The notes under the pieces: generated by a model | The model's database searches: none | What the model saw: the letters and a program-made list of their open reading frames with translations, nothing else | Told to the model about the DNA's origin: nothing | Program-made: the position numbers and the translations under genes | Shown: one piece after another, positions 33,973-41,553 of the stretch | Numbering within the stretch: the stretch's first letter is position 1 | Layout: each line of letters begins with the position of its first letter | Origin: Neorhizobium populisoli | GTDB lineage: Bacteria; Pseudomonadota; Alphaproteobacteria; Rhizobiales; Rhizobiaceae | DNA length: 64,000 bases | Direction: 5' to 3' | NCBI RefSeq assembly: GCF_019430945.1 | Contig: NZ_JAHYCB010000003.1 | Location: forward strand, 558,001-622,000

Positions 33973-33990
33973 ATTTGTAACGATATAGAT
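33973..33990. promoter_or_regulatory. LacI-type operator candidate 2 (regulator side)
   Basis: ATTTGTAACGATATAGAT matches site 1 at 33817 except for two symmetric A-to-G changes. It lies 43 bp before the regulator's start codon. Site centres are 156 bp apart, which allows looping between them. Confidence 0.68.
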
Positions 33991-34032
33991 AATGCCCGCT
34001 CCGAATTGGGAGCGGTCGGAGGAGGAGAGCAT

Positions 34033-35097
34033 ATGTCGCTGGATGATCCAGAGGACAAGGGGGAGGACAGGCGTCTGCGGGCGCAGCCGGATCGGGCGAC
34101 CGAAAAAACCGGCGCGGAAGCAAAGCCGACCTTGAAGACGATTGCCGAGTTGACGGGACTTGCCGTCACGACCGTGTCGCGCGCGCTCGCCGATGCGCCG
34201 CAGATCGCATTGGAAACGCGACAGCGCGTCCGGCAGGTGGCGGAAGAGCTCGGCTATCTGCCGGACCGGGCCGCACAACGCCTGCGCACCGGCCGCACCA
34301 ATGTCATCAGCCTGGTTCTCGACCCGCACGAGGAAATCCTCGGTTATGCCACGTCGATGATCAACGGTCTGACGGAGGCGCTACGCGGCACCGCCTACCA
34401 CCTCGTCATCACCCCGCATTTCCTCAACACGCCGCAGATCGATCCGGTGCGCCACATCATGCGCAACCGCATGGCCGACGGCATCATCTTCACTCGCACC
34501 GAGCCCAGCGACGAGCGCGTCAAGCTTCTGATGGAAAACAACTTTCCATTCATCTGTCATGGCCGCACGGAGCTTGCGACCGCCCACCCCTATGTCGATT
34601 ACGACAATTACGCCTTCGCCTACCAGGCGGCCCGCAAGCTGATAGAGGCCGGCGCGAAAAAGCTGACGATCATCCTGCCACCGGACCGCTTCACCTTCGC
34701 CCAGCACATGCGCCATGGCTTCATGACGGCAGTGCGCGAGGAAGGCATCGGTTTCGAGATCGCCAAGGGCGTGACGCTGGACAGCAAGTCCGAAGATATC
34801 CGGGACTATCTCTATAGGCGCATGGGCGAGCCGGAGCGGCCGGACGGCTATATCTGCGGCGGTGAGGTTTCCGCGCTTGCTGTCATGGCCTCCGCCTATG
34901 ACCATAAACTGGAACTCGGCAAGGATATCCAGTTGGTCGCCAAGCAGACGTCAGGACTGTTCGACCAGATCAGGCCGCGGGTCGAGACGATCTATGAGGA
35001 TCTGACCGAGGCGGGGTTGCTGATGGGGCAGTTATTGCTGAAACGGATCGGCGGGCCGGCGCCGGTCGGGGAGTTGCAGGCGTTGCAGACGGTGTGA
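34033..35097 (+). CDS. LacI-family transcriptional regulator of the sugar transporter
   Basis: A 354-residue regulator. After about 35 polar residues comes a LacI helix-turn-helix (LKTIAELTGLAVTTVSRALA, about 38-57) with the hinge LPDRAAQRLRTGRTN. A periplasmic-binding-protein-like sensor domain (about 95-345) follows. The start at 34033 has GGAGGAGG 5-6 bp upstream; a TTG at 34006 is less likely. Divergent from the transporter operon with two matching operator-like sites between, so it probably represses both units and responds to the imported sugar. The protruding N-terminal extension before the HTH is longer than usual for the family. Confidence 0.93.
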   Translation: MSLDDPEDKGEDRRLRAQPDRATEKTGAEAKPTLKTIAELTGLAVTTVSRALADAPQIALETRQRVRQVAEELGYLPDRAAQRLRTGRTNVISLVLDPHEEILGYATSMINGLTEALRGTAYHLVITPHFLNTPQIDPVRHIMRNRMADGIIFTRTEPSDERVKLLMENNFPFICHGRTELATAHPYVDYDNYAFAYQAARKLIEAGAKKLTIILPPDRFTFAQHMRHGFMTAVREEGIGFEIAKGVTLDSKSEDIRDYLYRRMGEPERPDGYICGGEVSALAVMASAYDHKLELGKDIQLVAKQTSGLFDQIRPRVETIYEDLTEAGLLMGQLLLKRIGGPAPVGELQALQTV

Positions 35098-35111
35098 GGG
35101 TGCGGCATCCA

Positions 35112-35242
35112 CCCTTCTTCCCCCTTGCGGGGAAGATGTCAGCGGAGCTGACAGATGGGGGTGGTGCTCCAAATTCGACGGGGGAGATTGTTGACCCCCC
35201 CTCTGTCGCCGCAGGCGACATCTCCCCCGCAAGGGGGGAGAT
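35112..35242. repeat. Dispersed palindromic mosaic repeat, copy 3
   Basis: Third copy of the element seen at 7288 and 18098, in the same orientation, between the convergent ends of the LacI gene and tctA. Arms include CCCCCTTGCGGGGAAGATGTC and GACATCTCCCCCGCAAGGGG. Confidence 0.85.
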
Positions 35243-35273
35243 TGAAGGCTCCCGGCAAGGGGAACCAGACTTC

Positions 35274-36779
35274 TCACTCCTCCTCGACAAACACCTCTTC
35301 GCGCTTCTTCTTGACGCTCGGCAGGAACACGACCACCAGAACCAGCGCCGCAAAAATCAGCAGCCCTGCACTGATCGGCCGCGTGACGAACGTCATCGGA
35401 TCGCCGCGCGACAGGATCATCGCCCGTCGCAGGTTCTCTTCGAGCAGCGGACCGAGCACGAAGCCGAGCAGCAGCGGTGCAGGCTCGCAGCGCAGTTTCG
35501 ACAGCACGTAGCCGATGAGGCCGAAGAAGGCAACGGAATAGAGGTCGTAGACGTTGGAATTGACGCTGTAGACCCCGATGGCGCAGAAGGCCATGATGAT
35601 CGGGAAGAGCACGTAATACGGGATCGTCAGGAGCTTCACCCACAGCCCGATCAGCGGCAGGTTGAGGACGACCAGCATCAGGTTGCCGATCCACATCGAG
35701 GCGATGATGCCCCAGAACAGTGCCGGCTGTTCGGTCGCGACATTCGGGCCGGGCACGATGCCCTGGATGATCATCGCGCCGATCATCAGCGCCATGACCG
35801 GATTGGCCGGGATGCCGAGGGTCAGAAGCGGGATGAACGAGGTCTGCGCACCGGCATTGTTGGCCGATTCCGGACCTGCGACACCGGCAATCGCGCCGTG
35901 GCCGAACTCCTGCGGGTTCTTGGAAACCTTCTTTTCGATCGTATAGGAGGCAAAGGCCGCAAGGATCGCGCCACCGCCCGGCAGGATGCCGAGGATGGAC
36001 CCGACCGCCGTGCCGCGCAGCACCGGCCCGACCATCGCCTTGAACTCTTCCTTCGAAGGCATCAGGCCACTGACCTTGGACATCAGCACCGAGCGCGTCT
36101 GCTCGTTTTCGAGGTTACGGAGGATTTCCGCAATACCGAAGACACCGACCGCGACCGCCACGAAGTTCAGCCCGTCCGCATATTCACGAATGCCGAGCGT
36201 GAAGCGCGGCGTGCCGGTATAGATGTCAGTGCCGACCAGGCCAAGCAACAGGCCGAGCGCCACCATGGCCAGCGCCTTGATGATCGAACCGTGTGCCAGA
36301 GCGATCGACGACACGAGGCCGACAACCATCAGCGAGAAATATTCGGCTGCACCGAACTTCAGCGCGATGGTGGTCAGCGGCGGCGCGAAGATCGCGACCA
36401 GGAAAGTCGAGACCGTGCCGGCGAAGAACGAACCCATGGCGGCTGTCGCCAGAGCAACGCCGGCCTTGCCCTTGCGGGCCATCTGGTAACCGTCGATCGC
36501 CGTCACAGCGGACGAGGATTCGCCCGGCATGTTGATCAGGATCGCCGTGGTCGAGCCGCCGTATTGCGCACCGTAATAAATGCCGGCGAGCATGATCAGC
36601 GACGAGACTGGCTCAAGCTGGAAGGTGATCGGCAGGAGCATGGCGATGGTCGCCGTGGCGCCGATGCCGGGCAGAACGCCGATCAGCGTTCCGAGCAGCA
36701 CGCCGATCAGGCAGAAGAACAAGTTGGCGAGTGAAGTTGCGGTCGAGAACCCGAGCGCGAGGTTATGAAACAGTTCCAT
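35274..36779 (-). CDS. tctA: Tripartite tricarboxylate transporter large permease TctA
   Basis: A 501-residue inner-membrane protein with about 12 helices. Characteristic stretches are GVLPGIGATATIAMLLPITF (about 38-57), YGAQYGGSTTAILINMPGES (about 68-87) and a repeated GILPGGGAILAAFASYTIEKK-like half, reflecting the internal duplication of TctA. It is the main channel of a binding-protein-dependent secondary carboxylate importer driven by an ion gradient. It follows tctB by 25 bp and ends before the copy-3 repeat. The substrate cannot be read from TctA. Confidence 0.95.
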   Translation of the reverse strand: MELFHNLALGFSTATSLANLFFCLIGVLLGTLIGVLPGIGATATIAMLLPITFQLEPVSSLIMLAGIYYGAQYGGSTTAILINMPGESSSAVTAIDGYQMARKGKAGVALATAAMGSFFAGTVSTFLVAIFAPPLTTIALKFGAAEYFSLMVVGLVSSIALAHGSIIKALAMVALGLLLGLVGTDIYTGTPRFTLGIREYADGLNFVAVAVGVFGIAEILRNLENEQTRSVLMSKVSGLMPSKEEFKAMVGPVLRGTAVGSILGILPGGGAILAAFASYTIEKKVSKNPQEFGHGAIAGVAGPESANNAGAQTSFIPLLTLGIPANPVMALMIGAMIIQGIVPGPNVATEQPALFWGIIASMWIGNLMLVVLNLPLIGLWVKLLTIPYYVLFPIIMAFCAIGVYSVNSNVYDLYSVAFFGLIGYVLSKLRCEPAPLLLGFVLGPLLEENLRRAMILSRGDPMTFVTRPISAGLLIFAALVLVVVFLPSVKKKREEVFVEEE

Positions 36780-36804
36780 GTGTCAATAATCCCAGACGTC
36801 GAGC

Positions 36805-37266
36805 TCAATAGCCCAACCAAGGCCCGAAGGTGCGGAAAGGCAGGCCGAGGCCATAGCTGAAGACCAGCAGCGAAAAGACCGTCAGCCCCGCGGAGAGGAT
36901 GACCGCCATCAACGGCTTCATGCGTTGTGACGCGAAGGATGCGATCAACGCGCAGATGAAGATTGACGGCACGAAGCCGAGCCCACGCACGGTCATGCCG
37001 AAGATGACCGGCGCCGGCAGGATGAACAGCATGCCCCGCCAGGCGAACGAGCCCATGGCTTCGCCCTGTATCCGAAAGGCCTGGAAGAGGATGACGCCGC
37101 CGAGCACGATTAGCACGCAGGCGAGAATGAAGGGGAAATACCCCGGCCCCATGCGCAACGCCGTGCCGAGCTCGAGATCGAGCGATTCCAGCGCGAAGAA
37201 AATGCCCGTCGCAATCAGCAACAGGCCGCATATGAGGTTGGTTGTGTCGATTTTCTGGGAATTCAT
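36805..37266 (-). CDS. tctB: Tripartite tricarboxylate transporter small subunit TctB
   Basis: A 153-residue protein with four hydrophobic helices, starting MNSQKIDTTNLICGLLLIAT and containing MGPGYFPFILACVLIVLG, the conserved TctB G-P-x-x-F-P motif. It forms the small membrane subunit beside TctA. The ATG at 37266 is chosen because TctB similarity starts here; the longer frame runs into the palindromic element at 37303. That element separates it from tctC. Confidence 0.93.
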   Translation of the reverse strand: MNSQKIDTTNLICGLLLIATGIFFALESLDLELGTALRMGPGYFPFILACVLIVLGGVILFQAFRIQGEAMGSFAWRGMLFILPAPVIFGMTVRGLGFVPSIFICALIASFASQRMKPLMAVILSAGLTVFSLLVFSYGLGLPFRTFGPWLGY

Positions 37267-37302
37267 GGTGTCTCCGAAGGAATGGAGCGGTGCTGCGGGT
37301 AA

Positions 37303-37398
37303 GCCCCTCCCCCTTGTGGGGAGGGGTTGGGGAGGGGATCTTTCTTTTAGAGAAAACCCCTCCCGCCTGCCGGCCACCCTCCCCACAAGGGGGAGGGT
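37303..37398. repeat. Palindromic element between tctC and tctB
   Basis: About 96 bp with near-perfect outer arms (CCCTCCCCCTTGTGGGGAGG near 37305 and CCTCCCCACAAGGGGGAGGG near 37379) and inner GGGGAGGGG/CCCCTCCC segments. It differs in sequence from the three-copy mosaic repeat. Inside the transcript it may fold as a stabilising or attenuating hairpin. Confidence 0.8.
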
Positions 37399-37467
37399 TA
37401 AGAGTGCTGCTGCGTCTCAAACTCTATCCGCGAGTCACGCTTTTCAGCAGGCAGCCCAGGCAGGAGC

Positions 37468-38451
37468 TTAGTCGGCGTACTGGCCAGCAGCTTCGATGAC
37501 CGGCTTCCAGCGGGCGATTTCGCTTTCGAGCTTGGCCTTCAGCGCGGCCGGGGTCGCATCGCTTTCCGGCGACGGCTTGGTGCCGAGTTCGGCGAAGCGG
37601 GCGCCGATGTTCTTATCGGCCAGAGCGACCTTCAGAGCGCCGGAAAGCTTGTCGAGTGCTTCCTTCGGCGCGCCCTTCGGCGTGTAGATACCGTGCCAGA
37701 TACCGACTTCCATCTGCGGCAGGCCGGCTTCCTTGACGGTCGGAACGTCCTTCAGGACGTCGAGGCGAGCCGGCGAGGTCACGGCGTAAGCCTTGACCGT
37801 GCCGCCCTGGATCTGCTTCGTCGTGTTGGTGGTCTGGTCGCACATGATGTCGACCTGGCCGCCGAGAAGATCGGTCATCGCCGGGCCCGTGCCCTTGTAG
37901 GGAACGGTGACGAGCGCGGTCTGGATCGAGCTCATGAACAGCATGCCGCAAAGGTGCGAAGCGGCACCGATACCGGCATTGGCGACGGTGACCTTGTCCT
38001 TGTTGGCCTTGGCGTATTCAACGAGACCCTTGAGGTCATTCGCCGGCATGTCCTTGCGGGCGAGCAACGTCATCGGAACGTCGGTGACGAGACCGACATA
38101 ATCGAAGGCTTCGAGCGTCTTGTAGGGCAGCTTGCGGTAAAGCGAGTCGCTGGTCGCCATGCCGATATGGTGCAGGAGAACGGTGTAGCCGTCCTTGTCC
38201 GCATTGGCGACGCGGGCTGCACCCAGCGTACCGCCGGCACCACCGACGTTTTCAACGACGATCTGCTGGCCGAGCGTCTTTGACATGTTTTCAGCCACGA
38301 GACGGGCAACCGTATCGGTCGGGCCGCCGGCCGCAAACGGCACGATCATGGTGATCTGGCGCTCGGGATAACCGGCTGCATTGGCAACGGCGGAAACGAG
38401 CGAAAGCGCCGCAAGAGCGGTAGCGCCGAGAACGGCGTTCAGGATTTTCAT
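37468..38451 (-). CDS. tctC: Tripartite tricarboxylate transporter substrate-binding protein TctC
   Basis: A 327-residue periplasmic protein of the Bug/TctC family. Signal peptide about residues 1-25 (MKILNAVLGATALAALSLVS then AVANAA). Mature protein shows ERQITMIVPFAAGGPTDTVA and VENVGGAGGTLGAARVANA, the family's carboxylate-binding loops. Start at 38451 is set by the signal peptide; an upstream extension is unlikely. First gene of tctCBA. A sigma-54-like element lies about 65 bp upstream, and a DctBD-like pair is encoded nearby, so regulated carboxylate uptake is plausible. Confidence 0.94.
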   Translation of the reverse strand: MKILNAVLGATALAALSLVSAVANAAGYPERQITMIVPFAAGGPTDTVARLVAENMSKTLGQQIVVENVGGAGGTLGAARVANADKDGYTVLLHHIGMATSDSLYRKLPYKTLEAFDYVGLVTDVPMTLLARKDMPANDLKGLVEYAKANKDKVTVANAGIGAASHLCGMLFMSSIQTALVTVPYKGTGPAMTDLLGGQVDIMCDQTTNTTKQIQGGTVKAYAVTSPARLDVLKDVPTVKEAGLPQMEVGIWHGIYTPKGAPKEALDKLSGALKVALADKNIGARFAELGTKPSPESDATPAALKAKLESEIARWKPVIEAAGQYAD

Positions 38452-38515
38452 CGGGGGTCCTCCAGGATGAAACGAATGGCCAGAGCGGGCGCACGTTTCT
38501 CCTCCGGCGCTACTC

Positions 38516-38531
38516 TGCCAGTCATTTGCCG
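38516..38531 (-). promoter_or_regulatory. Candidate sigma-54 promoter upstream of tctC
   Basis: The minus strand reads CGGCAAATGACTGGCA, with GG and GC separated by 10 bp as in -24/-12 elements; it departs from TGGCAC-N5-TTGCA at several bases. It lies 65-80 bp before tctC. The 328-bp gap 38452-38779 shows no supported gene and otherwise nothing recognisable. Confidence 0.35.
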
Positions 38532-38779
38532 GAACGCCCGCAGCGCGTGCAATCGTTGCGGAAGTCTTAAATTCGGATTTCTGCGGATGACGCGCCGCAG
38601 CATGGGTGGATTCGGAAACAACACGCCAAAAGCGCGGGTGGATTTCCACCCATCACCTCGCAAAGCTCATGCCGATCCTGGGATAAGGCGTGGCGCTTCG
38701 CGACCCGAAGCGCTTGCCCGGCTGGCTTATGTTACATTTTCATGACCGGCCTTTTGTCCATTTCACAGGCGAAACCAGC

Positions 38780-40153
38780 GTGTCCGATCCAGCCGCTTTC
38801 ATTACCGAGCCCGCCCGCCGCGTAGAGGTTATCCGCCGGACCGAGGTGTTGGTGGTTGGCTCCGGTCCCGGCGGCCTTGCCGCCGCACTCGCCGCCGCCC
38901 GTGCCGGCGCGGAGGTGACGCTGGTCGAACGCTTCGGCTGTTTCGGCGGCAATATCACCGTCGTGGGCGTCGAAGGGTTTGCCTGGTACCGACACGAAAA
39001 GACCGTCGAGGCAGGCGGCATCGGCCGTGAATTCGAAGAGCGCGCCAAGGCGATGGGCGCTGCCGTGCCGGAAAGCCAGTCGCTGAGCTACGAGCTGGAT
39101 TCGGAAGGCTTCAAGGTGGTCGCCGACAGGTTGGTGGAGGAAGCGGGCATCACGCCCATGCTGCATCGCCAGTTCGTGGCGCCGATCATGGACGGCAACC
39201 ACATCACCGGCATCATCACCGAATCCAAGGCCGGCCGCGAGGCGATCCTAGCAAAATACGTGATCGACGCGACGGGAGATGCCGACATCGCCACAGCAGC
39301 CGGCGCGCCCGTGATGAAGACGCCGGTCGAAGCCATGCAGGCGGCTTCGGTGATGTTCCATCTCGCCGGCGTCGACAAGCGCGCCTTCCTCGCCGGCGTC
39401 CGCTCCGACCCGCAGACCTATGGCGACTGGTCGACCGGCGAATGGCAGATCGAGACCTCCGGCAAGGAGGACAAGATGTTCTCGCCCTTCCTTGGAAAAC
39501 CCTTCGCCCAGGCGATCCGCGAAGGCGTCATCCCGGCCCATCTCAACACCATCGCCGGCACCTGGGGCGCCATGCATGATACCGGCGAACTCACCTATAT
39601 GAACCTCGTGCATCTGGCCGGCTGCGACGGCACCGATCCCGACAGCATGACCCGCTTCGAGATCGAGGGCCGCAAACAGGCCATGCTGGCGATCGAAGCG
39701 CTACGCCGCTACACGCCTGGCTGCGAAGGTGCGCGTCTGCGCAATTTCGGCATGACGATCGGCATCCGCGACACCCGCAAGCTGGATGCCGCCTACAACA
39801 TGACGGAGGACGACGTCCGCAACGAAGCTCGTTTCGAGGATACGATCGGCATCTATCCGGAATTCATCGATGGCTACGGCGTGCTGATCCTGCCGACCAC
39901 CGGCCGCTACATGCATATTCCCTATCGCAGCATGCTGCCGAAGGGCGTGGAAAACCTGCTCGTCACCGGCCGCGCCATCGGCGGCGACCGCATCGCCCAT
40001 GCCGCCACCCGCAACATGGCTTGCTGCGCGGTCGCCGGTCAGGGAGCGGGGGTTGCCGCAGCCCTTGCGCTACGCTCCGGCCGATCGCTGAACGATGTCG
40101 ATATCACTGCCGTCCAGCAGGAACTGACGCGCCAAGGCGTGCGGATTCACTGA
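38780..40153 (+). CDS. FAD-dependent oxidoreductase (FAD_oxidored family)
   Basis: A protein of about 457 residues. The N-terminal dinucleotide-binding motif VLVVGSGPGGLAAALAAARA is followed by VERFGCFGGN, characteristic of this family. C-terminal FAD contacts lie in LLVTGRAIGGDRIAHAATRN. The GTG at 38780 is preferred because homologues begin roughly ten residues before ITEPAR; longer frames (ATG 38729 and 38690) are possible. Divergent from tctCBA and convergent with the response regulator (4-bp gap), so it may oxidise the imported carboxylate. The substrate is unknown. Confidence 0.88.
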   Translation: MSDPAAFITEPARRVEVIRRTEVLVVGSGPGGLAAALAAARAGAEVTLVERFGCFGGNITVVGVEGFAWYRHEKTVEAGGIGREFEERAKAMGAAVPESQSLSYELDSEGFKVVADRLVEEAGITPMLHRQFVAPIMDGNHITGIITESKAGREAILAKYVIDATGDADIATAAGAPVMKTPVEAMQAASVMFHLAGVDKRAFLAGVRSDPQTYGDWSTGEWQIETSGKEDKMFSPFLGKPFAQAIREGVIPAHLNTIAGTWGAMHDTGELTYMNLVHLAGCDGTDPDSMTRFEIEGRKQAMLAIEALRRYTPGCEGARLRNFGMTIGIRDTRKLDAAYNMTEDDVRNEARFEDTIGIYPEFIDGYGVLILPTTGRYMHIPYRSMLPKGVENLLVTGRAIGGDRIAHAATRNMACCAVAGQGAGVAAALALRSGRSLNDVDITAVQQELTRQGVRIH

Positions 40154-40157
40154 AGGA

Positions 40158-41540
40158 TCAGCCGTCGCGTTCGTCCTGAAGCAAATTCTCAAAACCGTGC
40201 ATCTTCTTGTCGAGCCCGTATTTCTGCATCTTTTCGTAAAGCGTCTTGCGGGAAATGCCGAGGGATTCGTAGACGGGCCTCAACGCCCCGCCATGCGCGG
40301 CGATCTCCCCGGCGATGATGTTACGCTCAAAGGCGGCGACCTTGTCCGCCAGTCGGCCCGCGCCGTCCTTCACCGCACCCGGCAGGCCAGCTGTATCGGC
40401 GGGCTTGGCATCAAGCCCCAAAACCAGCCGATCGGCGGCGTTGCGCAGCTCACGTACATTGCCCGGCCAGTCGCGTTGAGCGATCAACGAGATCACGTCG
40501 GGCAGCACGTCCATGTCCTCGCGGCCATAGCGCGCCGCTGCTTCTCGAACCAACTGCAGGAAGAGTAGTGGAATATCCGCCCGCCGCTGAGAGAGCGCCG
40601 GTACATGGATCGTCGCGACATTCAGCCGATAGAGCAGGTCAGCCCGGAAACGTCCCGCTGCCACTTCCGCCTCCAGATCCACCTTGCTGGTCGCGATGAA
40701 GCGCACGTCGAGCGGCACGGTCTCGTTGGAGCCGAGCCTTGTGATGACCCGCTCCTGCAGCACGCGCAAAAACTTCGCCTGCAGGTCGAAGGGCATCGAA
40801 CCGATCTCATCGAGCAGGATTGTGCCGCCCCGCCCATGCTCGAACTTGCCATAACGCGGCCTGAGCGCACCGGGGAAAGCCCCGGCCTCATGGCCGAACA
40901 ACTCACTCTCGATCAGATTTTCCGGCAGCGCCGCGCAGTTGATGGCGATGAACGATTTGTTGGCGCGCGGCCCGACATCATGTAGCGCCCGGGCCACGAC
41001 TTCCTTGCCGACACCCGTATCGCCGATGATCAGCGTATCCGCATCCGCCGCGCCGATAGCACGAATGCGGTAGCGCAGATCCACCATGCCCTGCGTTCTG
41101 CCGGGAAGCCGGGTCTCGAGGTCGTCCCGTTTACCGGCAACCGCCTTCAGCCGCCGGTTCTCCAGCACCAGCCCGCGCCGATCCAGCCCGCGGCGGATGA
41201 TGCCGGCGAGATGTTGCGGCGTGAACGGCTTTTCGAGGAAGTCATAGGCCCCTTCCCGCATCGCCTTGACCGCAAGCTGCACGTCGCCATGGCCGGTGAC
41301 CAGGATGACCGGGATTTCCGCATCAAGCTCCCGCACCCGCTGCATCAGCGTCATGCCGTCTATGCCGGGCATGCGGATATCGCTGACGACGACGCCGTCG
41401 AAACCGTAACCGATCAACTCCAGCACGTGGTCGGCGTTCGAAAAGGTCTGGACTTCGAGGCCGAACAGCTCCAGCGCCTGGGCCGTCGAACGGCGCAGTT
41501 CCTCTTCATCGTCGACCAGGAGTACCCTCTGAACAGTCAC
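40158..41540 (-). CDS. DctD-like sigma-54 response regulator with GAFPGA loop
   Basis: About 460 residues. A receiver domain (1-120; phospho-Asp in VVVSDIRMPG, Lys in LEKPFTP) precedes an AAA+ sigma-54 activator domain with Walker A GDTGVGKEVV and Walker B GGTILLDEIGS, then a Fis-type HTH (YESLGISRKTLYEKMQKYG). The loop that normally reads GAFTGA and contacts sigma-54 reads GAFPGA. Whether it still activates sigma-54 is uncertain. The GTG at 41540 is chosen because it starts TVQRVLLVDDEEE, 13 bp after the kinase stop. Probable partner of the adjacent DctB-like kinase. Confidence 0.9.
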   Translation of the reverse strand: MTVQRVLLVDDEEELRRSTAQALELFGLEVQTFSNADHVLELIGYGFDGVVVSDIRMPGIDGMTLMQRVRELDAEIPVILVTGHGDVQLAVKAMREGAYDFLEKPFTPQHLAGIIRRGLDRRGLVLENRRLKAVAGKRDDLETRLPGRTQGMVDLRYRIRAIGAADADTLIIGDTGVGKEVVARALHDVGPRANKSFIAINCAALPENLIESELFGHEAGAFPGALRPRYGKFEHGRGGTILLDEIGSMPFDLQAKFLRVLQERVITRLGSNETVPLDVRFIATSKVDLEAEVAAGRFRADLLYRLNVATIHVPALSQRRADIPLLFLQLVREAAARYGREDMDVLPDVISLIAQRDWPGNVRELRNAADRLVLGLDAKPADTAGLPGAVKDGAGRLADKVAAFERNIIAGEIAAHGGALRPVYESLGISRKTLYEKMQKYGLDKKMHGFENLLQDERDG

Positions 41541-41553
41541 TTTGATTTTTCCA

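Noticed and set aside
38531..38557. GGAAC-N18-CGTT in the tctC/oxidoreductase gap
   Set aside because: Spacing of 18 bp is outside the 16-17 bp range, and the genes are not stress-type; likely chance.
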